Shown here in pieces: positions 24,982 through 33,234 of a stretch of 51,778 nt of DNA (the first letter of the stretch is position 1; each line of letters begins with the position of its first letter). Below the pieces are notes generated by a model that worked only from the letters and a program-made list of their open reading frames with translations, had not been told where the DNA came from and made no database searches. Origin of the DNA: a bacterium (GTDB lineage Bacteria > Patescibacteriota > Patescibacteriia > S139-126); contig DAOUWZ010000006.1 of assembly GCA_030666865.1 (NCBI GenBank), forward strand, positions 1-51,778, written 5' to 3'. The translations under genes were made by a program, and so were the position numbers.

Positions 24982-24992
24982 CGGTTTTTTTA
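24963..24992 (+). terminator. Intrinsic terminator overlapping the stop codon
   Basis: Stem AAAACCGC-TTTTA-GCGGTTTT followed by further T residues. The TAG stop of the 54-residue ORF forms part of the loop and stem. Confidence 0.85.
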
Positions 24993-25052
24993 CATAAATA
25001 TTAATACCAACTATCAAAATTTACTATTCAAAATATAATAAATCATAATACT

Positions 25053-25910
25053 CTAAATATATGATTGAAAATCCGGCTTTAAATTAACTGGTAATTTCTT
25101 CTTGATTAATGTCTCTTTGGTCAATTGAGGCAGTTGTTCATGAAAAACTGGTTCAGATTCATTTTGAAAAAATATACCAAGAGGAATTTTGTCTTCTCTG
25201 TCCCACTCTCTAGCCAATTTCTGAGCCTTATCAAAATCACTTGTATCATTCCCTGCCAGCTTATAGACTCGTTCTCGGAAATATTGATGAGTATTATGTT
25301 TATTGAAAGTAAAACAAGGCTGCAAGATATCGACAAATCCAAAACCTTTATGCTTGATTGCCGCTTTCATTAATTTGGCTAAATGAGGAATATCTCCAGT
25401 AAACCCACGAGCTACAAATGTTGCTCCCAAAGACAGGGCTAAAGCAATTGGATTAACCGGACGATCAATCGCGCCTAAAGGATTGGATTTTGATTTTATT
25501 CCTTTGGCAGAAGTTGGTGATGTCTGCCCAGTAGTTAAACCATAAATTTGATTGTCATGAACAAAATAAGCTATATCATGATTTGCCCGGCAAGCATGCA
25601 TAAAATGATTTCCGCCCTCACCAAATCCATCCCCATCTCCGCCTAAAGCAATAACAGTTAAGTCATGATTTGCCATCTTTACTCCTTCAGCTACTGGAAG
25701 AGGTCGGCCATGCAATCCATGAAATACATTTATTTTGGTAAAATTTGCGCCATTACTGGAACAGCCAATACCATAAGAACCAAAAATTTTATGCCGAGGA
25801 ATATCAAGCTCAGCCAAAGCTTGCTTAAAAGCACCCCATAGACCAAAATTACCACAACCCGGGCACCAAGTTGGTTCGTGTGTTGTATTAAAATCGTTTG
25901 GTTTTTTCAT
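25053..25910 (-). CDS. korB: 2-oxoacid:ferredoxin oxidoreductase, beta subunit
   Basis: 285 residues. The thiamine pyrophosphate-binding subunit has WCPGCGNFGLWGAFKQAL near the N-terminus. The TPP/Mg motif is GGDGDGFGEGGNHFMHA, then RANHDIAYFVHDNQIYGLTT and GQTSPTS. Together with the alpha subunit gene upstream it forms a heterodimeric (KorAB-type) enzyme. This decarboxylates a 2-oxoacid, most likely 2-oxoglutarate or pyruvate, to the acyl-CoA while reducing ferredoxin. The beta subunit lacks an attached ferredoxin domain, as usual for the KorAB type. The substrate cannot be distinguished by eye, so the symbol is provisional. A transposase remnant separates it from the alpha gene. Confidence 0.85.
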   Translation of the reverse strand: MKKPNDFNTTHEPTWCPGCGNFGLWGAFKQALAELDIPRHKIFGSYGIGCSSNGANFTKINVFHGLHGRPLPVAEGVKMANHDLTVIALGGDGDGFGEGGNHFMHACRANHDIAYFVHDNQIYGLTTGQTSPTSAKGIKSKSNPLGAIDRPVNPIALALSLGATFVARGFTGDIPHLAKLMKAAIKHKGFGFVDILQPCFTFNKHNTHQYFRERVYKLAGNDTSDFDKAQKLAREWDREDKIPLGIFFQNESEPVFHEQLPQLTKETLIKKKLPVNLKPDFQSYI

Positions 25911-25921
25911 AATTATATATG

Positions 25922-26283
25922 TTAATTTATTTTATCTAATTTAATTAATCTATTATTTAATAAATTATAATTCTGATAAGAATTATATGAATATTTTTCA
26001 AGACTATCAGTTATTTTATGCTTTAATGGATTGTTATGTATATAATTTAATTTCTCATAAAAATCATTTTCATTACGTATAACATGATCATAAAAAGATT
26101 TTTGCCAGATAGGTTTTTTCATTGTTACCCATACAAACTATATCCATATTTATTTCTAGTCTCAATTAAAACTTGAATAAATAAATTTTTTACTAAATTT
26201 TGTTTAAATAATGGAAATTTTTGATAGATATTAAATGTTATAAAATAAATATTATGACTAAACTGATCCCCCCTCAAATTCAT
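25922..26283 (-). pseudogene. Decayed REP-associated (Y1/HUH) transposase
   Basis: Two frames together reconstruct a transposase with its middle missing. From ATG at 26283 the frame reads NIYFITFNIYQKFPLFKQN and ends ETRNKYGYSLYG with a stop at 26125. This is the N-terminal part of a Y1_Tnp domain up to the strand before the HUH motif. From 26122 the second frame reads KKPIWQKSFYDHVIRNENDF and then YIHNNPLKHKI, the typical C-terminal part. The M-P-N-H-x-H core and the catalytic tyrosine region are deleted. It lies between the kor alpha and beta genes, which are usually adjacent. It is a relative of the intact transposase at 46746-47378. Confidence 0.85.
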
Positions 26284-26285
26284 AT

Positions 26286-28022
26286 TTATATCTTATTTAT
26301 TTCTTTAACTAATTCTGATTGATAAAATGGGCGACCGTCAAATCTCAAAATCTTATGATCAACTTCGATTCCGGTTCCAGCCCGCAAAACATCGGCAAAT
26401 TGAGCCTGAGAATTTGTTTCAATCAAAACAATCTTTTTTGATTTTGCTAAAATATTTTTGGTATTAGCTGGTAGTGGTGCTACCATAGGAAAATGCACAT
26501 AATTTACTTTCTTTTTCAGATCTTGATTCTGCATAGCGTCCAAAATCGGACCTTTAACACTTCCCCAACCAACTAAAGTAATCTTAGCTGTTTTGTCTCC
26601 ATAAAGTTTAGCAGGTGGCAACAACTTCCCTGCTGCTTTTATTTTTTTGGCTCTTTTGGCTACTTGATCCAGCCGATTTTGAATTGACTCCTCACTATAC
26701 CCCATTTCATCATGCTCATCAGAATTTAAAAATATTCTTACTCCCTCTTGTCCAGGCAGAGCCCTTGGAGAAATACCATCCTTGGTCAATTGATATCTTT
26801 TATATTTATCACCCAATTTCTTTGCTTCTGTTTCTGTCAATATTTTTCCTCGATCAATACCGATTTTTTTGGTATCAAAAAACGGAATAGACAAATGACT
26901 TTCAGAAATATATTTATCAGATAATACGATCACTGGCGACTGGATAATTTCAGTAATATTGAATGCTAATTCAGTTAAATAAAAAGCTTCCTCTTGGTCT
27001 CCTGGCGCAAATATTACCCGATCAAATTCACCATGCCCAGCACCCAATACAAATTTCAAATCACCCTGATCAGTCCAAGTTGGCAATCCAGTTGCGGGGC
27101 CTGAGCGCATCACTTCCACAACCACCAAAGCTGTTTCAGTAATTCCAGCCAATGAAAACCCTTCCATCATCAAAGCAAAACCCCCGCCAGAAGTAGCCAC
27201 CATGCTTCTTACTCCAGCAGTTGAAGCTCCTTGCGCCATATTGATAACAGAAATTTCATCTTCAGCGTGCCTAACCACCATACCATGTTTTGGTCCCCGG
27301 GCTGCCAAAGTATGCAAAATTGAAGAGGCTGGTGTCATTGGGTAGGCTGCGTAAAATTTACAACCAGCATTCAAAGCCCCAAGAGCAATTGTATCGTTTG
27401 CTGTTACTACCATTTGTGGCTTATTATTTTGCGCTTGCAAGAAAAAATCAAAAGAATCAATATTGTAATTTTCTTTGATAAAATCAAACCCAGCTCGTGC
27501 AGCTTTGATGTTTTGACTGGCAATACTTTTATCTTTGTCAGAAAATTGATCATTTATTATTTTCTCTAAATATTTAAAATCATGCTTAGTTAATGCCATG
27601 GTCGCCCCTAAGGTAACTGTATTTCTCATTATTTCATCACCACCCACTTCTTTGGCAATTTTATTAAATGGCACATCAAATAACATTATCCCTTTTTTCT
27701 TTAAGCTTTTTTTATCAAATAATACCTTGGCTGAATCACATATTACCCCTGAACCTTTAACCAATTCATCTAAATGCTCAATAATAGATTGTTCATTTAA
27801 AGCAACGAGTAAATCTACAATTTTTCTTTGACTATGGACCTGCTTTTCAGATACATAGACTTGATAAGTATTATGCCCGCCACGAATCAAAGAAGGATAT
27901 TCAGAATAATCATGAATAAAAAGACCAGCTCTTGAGCAGGCTTTAGCAAACATTAAACCAGATGACATAACTCCAAATCCGGCTGGTCCGCCTATTTTCC
28001 AATTAAAATTATTTATTTTCAT
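26286..28022 (-). CDS. korA: 2-oxoacid:ferredoxin oxidoreductase, alpha subunit (gamma-alpha fusion)
   Basis: 578 residues. Residues 8-190 are the gamma (POR) domain, with IGGPAGFGVMSSGLMFAKA and YSEYPSLIRGGHNTYQV. Residues 210-400 are the pyrimidine-binding domain, with TANDTIALGALNAGCKFYAA and YPMTPASSILHTLA. The C-terminal transketolase-like domain (about 475-578) has LVGWGSVKGPILDAM. This fused architecture matches the KorA type. It pairs with the beta subunit downstream. The enzyme works in the cytoplasm and links 2-oxoacid oxidation to ferredoxin, implying an anaerobic or fermentative lifestyle. The gap to korB (375 nt) is occupied by a transposase remnant, so co-transcription may be affected. 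Substrate specificity is not determined. Confidence 0.87.
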   Translation of the reverse strand: MKINNFNWKIGGPAGFGVMSSGLMFAKACSRAGLFIHDYSEYPSLIRGGHNTYQVYVSEKQVHSQRKIVDLLVALNEQSIIEHLDELVKGSGVICDSAKVLFDKKSLKKKGIMLFDVPFNKIAKEVGGDEIMRNTVTLGATMALTKHDFKYLEKIINDQFSDKDKSIASQNIKAARAGFDFIKENYNIDSFDFFLQAQNNKPQMVVTANDTIALGALNAGCKFYAAYPMTPASSILHTLAARGPKHGMVVRHAEDEISVINMAQGASTAGVRSMVATSGGGFALMMEGFSLAGITETALVVVEVMRSGPATGLPTWTDQGDLKFVLGAGHGEFDRVIFAPGDQEEAFYLTELAFNITEIIQSPVIVLSDKYISESHLSIPFFDTKKIGIDRGKILTETEAKKLGDKYKRYQLTKDGISPRALPGQEGVRIFLNSDEHDEMGYSEESIQNRLDQVAKRAKKIKAAGKLLPPAKLYGDKTAKITLVGWGSVKGPILDAMQNQDLKKKVNYVHFPMVAPLPANTKNILAKSKKIVLIETNSQAQFADVLRAGTGIEVDHKILRFDGRPFYQSELVKEINKI

Positions 28023-28209
28023 AAGCTAGGTGATTAATATTGTTATACTGTTATTTTACCATATTTATACTAATAAAAAAATCCATTTTGTGTCTACAAG
28101 ACGAGTTTTACAACTATTTTTATTTTATTTTATGATATTTAGACTCACCATTTAAAACAATAATTTTTCTCAGTCTTGACTTCGCTCTTTTAAAAAAATC
28201 CAATATTTA

Positions 28210-29901
28210 TTATTTATTATTACACAAATCCTTTACATCTTTTAATTCCTTTTTTATATAACCTTCCACAACGTCTAAATCAATTTTCAATTTATACAAT
28301 TTTTGTTCTTCATTTTGGGTTATCTGTTCACGTCTTTTTTTAGCAGTCAACTCATCCAACTCTGTTAAAATATCTTGCCTTAAAGTAGCAAACCCAAAAT
28401 CAATACTTTGCTGCAACTCTTCCATCTCCTGATTTATTTTTCTATCATCATCTTCATCTCTTCTCCGAAACCATAAAATAAATAAAAATAACAGCAACAA
28501 TAAAGTCAACAATGTTCCGCCAATTAAAACATAATTCAAATACATTTTACTAAAAAATAAATAATCCATCCTCCTTATTTCCAAGCTAATCGGTTCTGAT
28601 ACTTTACTAAAATTGCCATTATTATCAAAAGCTTGAGCGGTTATCTTATATTTTCCGACTGGCATTTTGTTTTGATAGATATAAATAAAATTACCAAGAT
28701 TATCAGATTGAACAATGTCATCAAAAAAATTCTTGCCAGCTGTTTCTATAAAAATTTTTACCTTAACTTCTTTGTCTGCTTCGCCGTTTACATAAAATTG
28801 TTCATCTTTATTAAACAATATTTCATACTCTTTAATTATTGGTGTTTTAAGACTGGTAATACTAATATTTTTTGTGGCTTGAAATTTATTACCGGCCTTA
28901 TCTACTGCTATTACTTTTATTTTATAATTTCCCGGCACCATTTCTATAAATTGATATTTACCTTCTTTGACAATAATCGGTTCATCTAATCCTTTAACAA
29001 TTTCATAATAATCAATACCAGATAAATTATCCGTTGTTTGATATGCTATCGTTGGACTAGTCAATTTTTCATAGTCTGGAACAATAACTATCTCAAAAGG
29101 GTCTGGGGGCGTGATATCAATATTTGCTTTAAAATGAGCGACATCACCATAGCCACTTTGATTTTTGAAACGTAAATGAAAATACCAAACACCGTCAGCT
29201 AAATCATAATATTTCTGTTTAGCAATAACTTCTGTATCAATTTTAGGAATAGTAAAATTAACCTCATTAAATTCATAATTTAAACTATTTACCCCGCTAG
29301 GCACTAACCACTCAAGCCTTAGATCGTTATTTTGATACCAAATATTACTATATGGATGAGTCGTGGATTTTACTACTGGTTTAGACGGCTTATCTATTAA
29401 TCTCGGATCTGGACTAATTGCCTTAGCAAGCAGAATATATGTTCCGCCAATCATATTATTCAAAATATTAGTCCCAGCCCCGTCATTAGCATGCATTGAT
29501 CCGGAAATAAAATTCACTTTGGCAGTACCAGATTTTTTTACTCGAAACGTCAATGTAATCATTCGACCAGAATCTCCGCTAAAACCAGGATCTGGTAATC
29601 CGCCAGTAAAAGCCACCCTATTTCCATTTTGCGCTGGTTCATTCGGCCATAAACTAAAAATGGAACCAGCCGTAGATACTGATTCTAAACTTAAATATTC
29701 ATCAGGATAATGAAGTGAGGCTGCTGCTGCATTAATAATTTCAGGGGTAAGCAAATCAACAGATACTGAAAATATCTGACCAACTGCAAAATTGCCATTA
29801 GCCGGATTTAAATAAAAATTTGCTTCCGCCGCATATGCATTTGTTGGGGAAACTATTATTAATAGTAAAAATAAAAATAATAATTTACTAAGAACGCGCA
29901 T
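28210..29901 (-). CDS. Membrane-anchored cohesin-domain surface protein
   Basis: 563 residues with a signal peptide (1-24, ending AYAA). A cohesin-like beta sandwich spans about 26-155. It has FAVGQIFSVSVDLLTPEIIN, LHYPDEYLSLESV and GRMITLTFRVKKSGTAKVNF, matching the cohesin pattern of a secreted early strand, a y-P-x-x-L strand and the I-x-F-x-v-k strand. Ig-like domains follow. One membrane segment is at about 457-478, then a charged, probably cytoplasmic coiled coil (479-563). It is thus an outward-facing cohesin with an inside tail. It overlaps the next cohesin-like gene by 14 nt. A dockerin protein gene lies one gene upstream, so it is the obvious candidate receptor. Cohesin identity is by pattern only. 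Confidence 0.75.
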   Translation of the reverse strand: MRVLSKLLFLFLLLIIVSPTNAYAAEANFYLNPANGNFAVGQIFSVSVDLLTPEIINAAAASLHYPDEYLSLESVSTAGSIFSLWPNEPAQNGNRVAFTGGLPDPGFSGDSGRMITLTFRVKKSGTAKVNFISGSMHANDGAGTNILNNMIGGTYILLAKAISPDPRLIDKPSKPVVKSTTHPYSNIWYQNNDLRLEWLVPSGVNSLNYEFNEVNFTIPKIDTEVIAKQKYYDLADGVWYFHLRFKNQSGYGDVAHFKANIDITPPDPFEIVIVPDYEKLTSPTIAYQTTDNLSGIDYYEIVKGLDEPIIVKEGKYQFIEMVPGNYKIKVIAVDKAGNKFQATKNISITSLKTPIIKEYEILFNKDEQFYVNGEADKEVKVKIFIETAGKNFFDDIVQSDNLGNFIYIYQNKMPVGKYKITAQAFDNNGNFSKVSEPISLEIRRMDYLFFSKMYLNYVLIGGTLLTLLLLLFLFILWFRRRDEDDDRKINQEMEELQQSIDFGFATLRQDILTELDELTAKKRREQITQNEEQKLYKLKIDLDVVEGYIKKELKDVKDLCNNK

Positions 29902-30994
29902 GCCGTCTTCTAAATATTAAATAAAGTATTAAAATTATTATTAAAATAAATACAAATACGATTAGCAAAACCAATTGCCAATTGAATGCACCGGGCAACT
30001 CTATACTTTTATCCAAAAAATTACCTGCCTTATCAAAAACTCTTATAATCACTTCCTGCTTACACTGTTTTTTGTTTATCTTATAAGGACTGGTTATTAT
30101 CTCCCATGATTTATCTGAATATTTTATTTGGAAATTATCAATTCCTGAATTTTTATCATAGGCAGTAAAAATCAATGAATTACCAAGGCCAAAATATTTA
30201 TCATGGCCAGTAATCGCTACTTCAAAATGCTCTGGTCTGGTTGAATCAATCATTGCCCGCCGAGTAACCTTGGAGAGCCAATTGTCGTTTTTATCTCTAG
30301 CGCGCAAATGGAAATAATACAATCCGTCATCCAAATTCTCATATTTTATATCATACAAAACTTCTTCTGGATCCTCATCAGGAATAACTGATTGATCACG
30401 GCTTAATAAATAGCTATAACTATATTCAGAATTTTTCTGCCAATGAACATCAAAAATCTTATTACTATACCATTTATTTTCATCAGGCTGATTTTTTGAA
30501 GTTATTATCGGCATATACCAAAAACCTTCAACTAAACCATAATTAGCTGGCATCAAATTTACTTTCACTTCTGTACCTTGTCCATCCGCTTTTAAAATTT
30601 TTGTTTGTTCGTCTAAAACAATATCAAAATTTCCAGACCTATCCTTAGTTCTAAAAAAAATATCAGCTACTTTATTATTTTTCCCTACAAATCCTTTGGT
30701 AGCGCCAGCAATTATTTTTATTTTTCCTGTTTGTTCTATAATTGGCTTAGTTACCCATAAATCAAATACTGAACCGCCATTATTGATATTCTCTAAAATC
30801 AATTTATCTGTTGGCCATATTATTTCTGTTTCAATAGCATTTATTTTTTCTTTACTATCTATAAAAATTTCTACTACAAAACTTTGCCCTGTATAAACAT
30901 CCAAATTTTGCGGCATTATAAAAAGATCTGCAGCCCATGACTGCAATGGACTAAATAGTATTATTACGAAAATCAATAATCCAATTTTTTTCAT
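29888..30994 (-). CDS. Membrane-anchored cohesin-like surface protein
   Basis: 368 residues with a signal peptide (about 1-21, ending SWAA). The cohesin-like domain spans about 22-150, with VYTGQSFVVEIFIDSKEKIN, IIWPTDKLILENI and KVADIFFRTKDRSG. The Ig-like or fibronectin-like region has YYFHLRARDKNDNWLSK and ITGHDKYFGLGNSLIFTAYD. A C-terminal membrane segment spans about 336-361, followed by RRRHARS. It is shorter than its downstream paralogue, whose start it overlaps by 14 nt, and the two share the same domain order without the cytoplasmic coiled coil. Probably they are produced together and both present cohesins at the surface. The dockerin protein is encoded immediately upstream (27 nt). 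Confidence 0.72.
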   Translation of the reverse strand: MKKIGLLIFVIILFSPLQSWAADLFIMPQNLDVYTGQSFVVEIFIDSKEKINAIETEIIWPTDKLILENINNGGSVFDLWVTKPIIEQTGKIKIIAGATKGFVGKNNKVADIFFRTKDRSGNFDIVLDEQTKILKADGQGTEVKVNLMPANYGLVEGFWYMPIITSKNQPDENKWYSNKIFDVHWQKNSEYSYSYLLSRDQSVIPDEDPEEVLYDIKYENLDDGLYYFHLRARDKNDNWLSKVTRRAMIDSTRPEHFEVAITGHDKYFGLGNSLIFTAYDKNSGIDNFQIKYSDKSWEIITSPYKINKKQCKQEVIIRVFDKAGNFLDKSIELPGAFNWQLVLLIVFVFILIIILILYLIFRRRHARS

Positions 30995-31020
30995 ACAAAT
31001 ATATCAGATTAAATACTAAA

Positions 31021-32121
31021 TTATAATGGTTTACTCCACCAACTTAGCATTATAGAAAAATCTACTATATTAACTATAGCATCACGATTGATATCTGCAC
31101 AAATATTTACTGGATCGGTTTGTTGCCAAAACGCTAATAATATTGAAAAATCGTAAATGTCAACCAACCCATCAATATTCAAATCAGGACCTGCACAAAC
31201 ACCTGGCAAGGGGCTAGGATGTACTTCAAAATACAAACTTTCAGAATAATTACTGAACAATCCATCACTACTCTCTGAATTTGCTTTAACAGAAAACGAA
31301 CCAACATCTAAATATGATGTAGTTATATTTGTTTCCCAATAACCATCATGACTTGCTGTGGTAGAAAAATTAACCGAGTTGTCTGGTAAATACAAGCTGA
31401 CATTAGAATTAGGATATGTTTCTCCGAAAACAGACAATAATTGTCCTCTAATTACTTCATCTCTAGCAATAGATATGGTTGGCGGTAAAAAAATATTTTC
31501 AATTCTTGTTATAGTTCTCTCTACTAAAGATATAGAAAAATTTATTGTCAAAGTGTTTCTCCTATATCGATCTTCACCATAAAGGCTAAATTTATGAACT
31601 CCTGTACTTAAACTTGATAACCTGAAATCAAACAATCCGTTTTCATCTGCCTGTGTTGTGCCGGCAATATTACCACCATCTTTAAGAGTGACAAATGCAT
31701 ATGGTGATGTTCTACCAAAAAAATCAGCAATTGATTGATCCTCGTCTGGATCCCATGTCCTGCCACCGGGATTTATTATTTCAATATTACACTGATCATC
31801 ACAACCATCGCCATTAATTAAATTTCCATCATCACATTCTTCCCCTGCCTCTATAATACCATTACCGCATTCTGGAACTTCTATAAAACACTGATCATCA
31901 CAACCATCGCCATTAATTAAATTTCCATCATCACATTCTTCTGGTGGCTGTAAGATGTTATCACCGCATACTTGAGGTCCAAGCACAAAAACGGTAACCA
32001 AAATATTATTGGTGCTTGTTACTGTTGTTTGAGCACGAGTGTAGCTAAAAAATGGAACTGCCACCAGTCCCATTGTTAAAATCAAATATATAATTCTAGA
32101 AAATATCTTTTTCTTCATCAA
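31021..32121 (-). CDS. Secreted dockerin protein with Cys-rich (DUF4215) repeats
   Basis: 366 residues with a signal peptide (about 1-30). Two DUF4215-type repeats follow at about 52-113 (CGNGIIEAGEECDDGNLING, then DGCDDQC). An Ig-like or Big-type region follows (about 115-305). A complete type I dockerin ends the protein (about 308-366). Its two calcium-binding F-hand loops are DLNIDGLVDIYDFSILL and DINRDAIVNIVDFSIML. The second has Ala in place of the usual Gly. The dockerin predicts calcium-dependent binding to a cohesin, and two cohesin-like membrane proteins follow directly in the same transcript direction. The second Cys-rich repeat shares a 54-nt stretch of identical DNA with the first, a sign of recent duplication. 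There is no catalytic domain, so it is a structural or adhesive subunit rather than a cellulase. Confidence 0.82.
   Translation of the reverse strand: MMKKKIFSRIIYLILTMGLVAVPFFSYTRAQTTVTSTNNILVTVFVLGPQVCGDNILQPPEECDDGNLINGDGCDDQCFIEVPECGNGIIEAGEECDDGNLINGDGCDDQCNIEIINPGGRTWDPDEDQSIADFFGRTSPYAFVTLKDGGNIAGTTQADENGLFDFRLSSLSTGVHKFSLYGEDRYRRNTLTINFSISLVERTITRIENIFLPPTISIARDEVIRGQLLSVFGETYPNSNVSLYLPDNSVNFSTTASHDGYWETNITTSYLDVGSFSVKANSESSDGLFSNYSESLYFEVHPSPLPGVCAGPDLNIDGLVDIYDFSILLAFWQQTDPVNICADINRDAIVNIVDFSIMLSWWSKPL
31789..31941. repeat. Direct repeat of 54 nt inside the dockerin gene
   Basis: 31789-31842 and 31888-31941 are identical and 99 nt apart, encoding the CDDGNLINGDGCDDQC part of two Cys-rich repeats. 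Identity at third codon positions shows recent duplication or gene conversion. Confidence 0.9.
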
Positions 32122-32131
32122 AAATTATAAA

Positions 32132-32227
32132 TGGAAGGCTGAAGCCTTCCGCCTGCCGGCAGGCAGGCTACATTATTCCTACTATTTAAACGGTGTAGCG
32201 GTCCCGCAAGTGCGGGATAGGTTTCCA
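32132..32227. repeat. Hairpin with 16-nt palindromic insert, plus second hairpin
   Basis: ATGGAAGGCTGAAGCCTTCC matches the hairpin at 16286-16305 with one change. At 32152-32167 an extra CCTGCCGGCAGGCAGG is placed where the other copy continues CTACATT. A second unit at 32190-32227 (TGTAGCGG, then CCCGCA-AGT-TGCGGG-like stem, then AGGTTTCCAT) is a relative of the segment at 16189-16252, which carries the 42-nt element. Confidence 0.75.
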
Positions 32228-32245
32228 TAATTATTTACTATTCAA

Positions 32246-33205
32246 TTATTCCTTATTAATAGTCCTATCTCCTTTTAATAAAACTTTAAATGCCAAACGC
32301 AATCGCTTTCTTGATCTTACTAAAATAATTATCACCACAATAAGTATCACTAATATAACTAAAGCCATTTTCCATGGAAAAACCCAAAAACTAGTCACCG
32401 CTGATAATGGAGAATTTGTTACACCGTAATTTGCTACCAAAGTTGCGGTATATTTTCCAATCGCCAGTGGCGGATCCCATCTAACATCTATTTTTCTAAT
32501 TGAATTTGGTAAAACATTTTTTTGCGCAAAAGCAATATCAATCTCTTTTTTACCAAGCATATTGGTAATAGATATAAAACCTCTTGGTCTGGCATGCACT
32601 GATCCTAAATTCTCAAAACGTAATAAAAAATCAACTGGTGTTTTTTCATAAAATTTTCCAGCATCAAACTCTTTGACAATTAATTTTTCATTCACTTCAC
32701 CAGCTACTGATAAAAGCACCAAAGCGCCTACTTTCTGAGCAATCCCACTTCCTCCAGATACTTCTGGCGGAGAAACTGAAGCTAAGATTGACCCATAATG
32801 ACCGCCCGGCTCTCCATCGGCTGGTATATTAATAGTAAAATCAACAATCTTTCTTTCATTTGGCGATAGAGTAAATTCCGTCGGACTTAAATTGACCCAA
32901 CGAGCTAATGAATATGTCTCATCATCACTTTCCTGTACAACAACACTGCCTGTCTCCCCAACAGCGGTAAAATCTTCAACTTCCATATTAATAAAAACAG
33001 GCTGATTACTTGGATTGTAAATTTTTATCTTGTTTTTTACAGTTTCACCAGGATTAGCTGTCAGTTCAAAAGTTAATGGAGAAATTGATATAGCGCTGAT
33101 ATCAAGATTTAAACTATCTTGAGCCAAAACTGTATTTCCGCCAAAAATTATTACTAATAAAACAAAAGTAAATATTATAAAACTATTTTTTATTTCTCTA
33201 ATCAC
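32246..33205 (-). CDS. DUF916-like membrane-anchored surface protein
   Basis: 319 residues with a signal peptide (about 1-28). A DUF916-like (WxL-protein peptidoglycan-binding type) beta sandwich spans about 35-155, with SISPLTFELTANPGETVKNK, RWVNLSPTEFTLSPNERKIV and NIPADGEPGGHYGSIL. A second Ig-like domain spans about 165-275. One C-terminal membrane segment (about 282-303) is followed by a basic tail. In Gram-positive csc clusters such proteins hold WxL-domain proteins at the wall. Here the gene follows a WxL-like protein gene by 29 nt, repeating the pattern of the second pair at 34396-36666. Family assignment is by motif and topology. Confidence 0.72.
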   Translation of the reverse strand: MIREIKNSFIIFTFVLLVIIFGGNTVLAQDSLNLDISAISISPLTFELTANPGETVKNKIKIYNPSNQPVFINMEVEDFTAVGETGSVVVQESDDETYSLARWVNLSPTEFTLSPNERKIVDFTINIPADGEPGGHYGSILASVSPPEVSGGSGIAQKVGALVLLSVAGEVNEKLIVKEFDAGKFYEKTPVDFLLRFENLGSVHARPRGFISITNMLGKKEIDIAFAQKNVLPNSIRKIDVRWDPPLAIGKYTATLVANYGVTNSPLSAVTSFWVFPWKMALVILVILIVVIIILVRSRKRLRLAFKVLLKGDRTINKE

Positions 33206-33234
33206 GAGGAAATATTTAAAAATGTAAGAATGTA

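Noticed and set aside
28210-32121. Cellulosome
   Set aside because: Cohesin and dockerin modules are present but no glycoside hydrolase or carbohydrate-binding catalytic protein is in the window.
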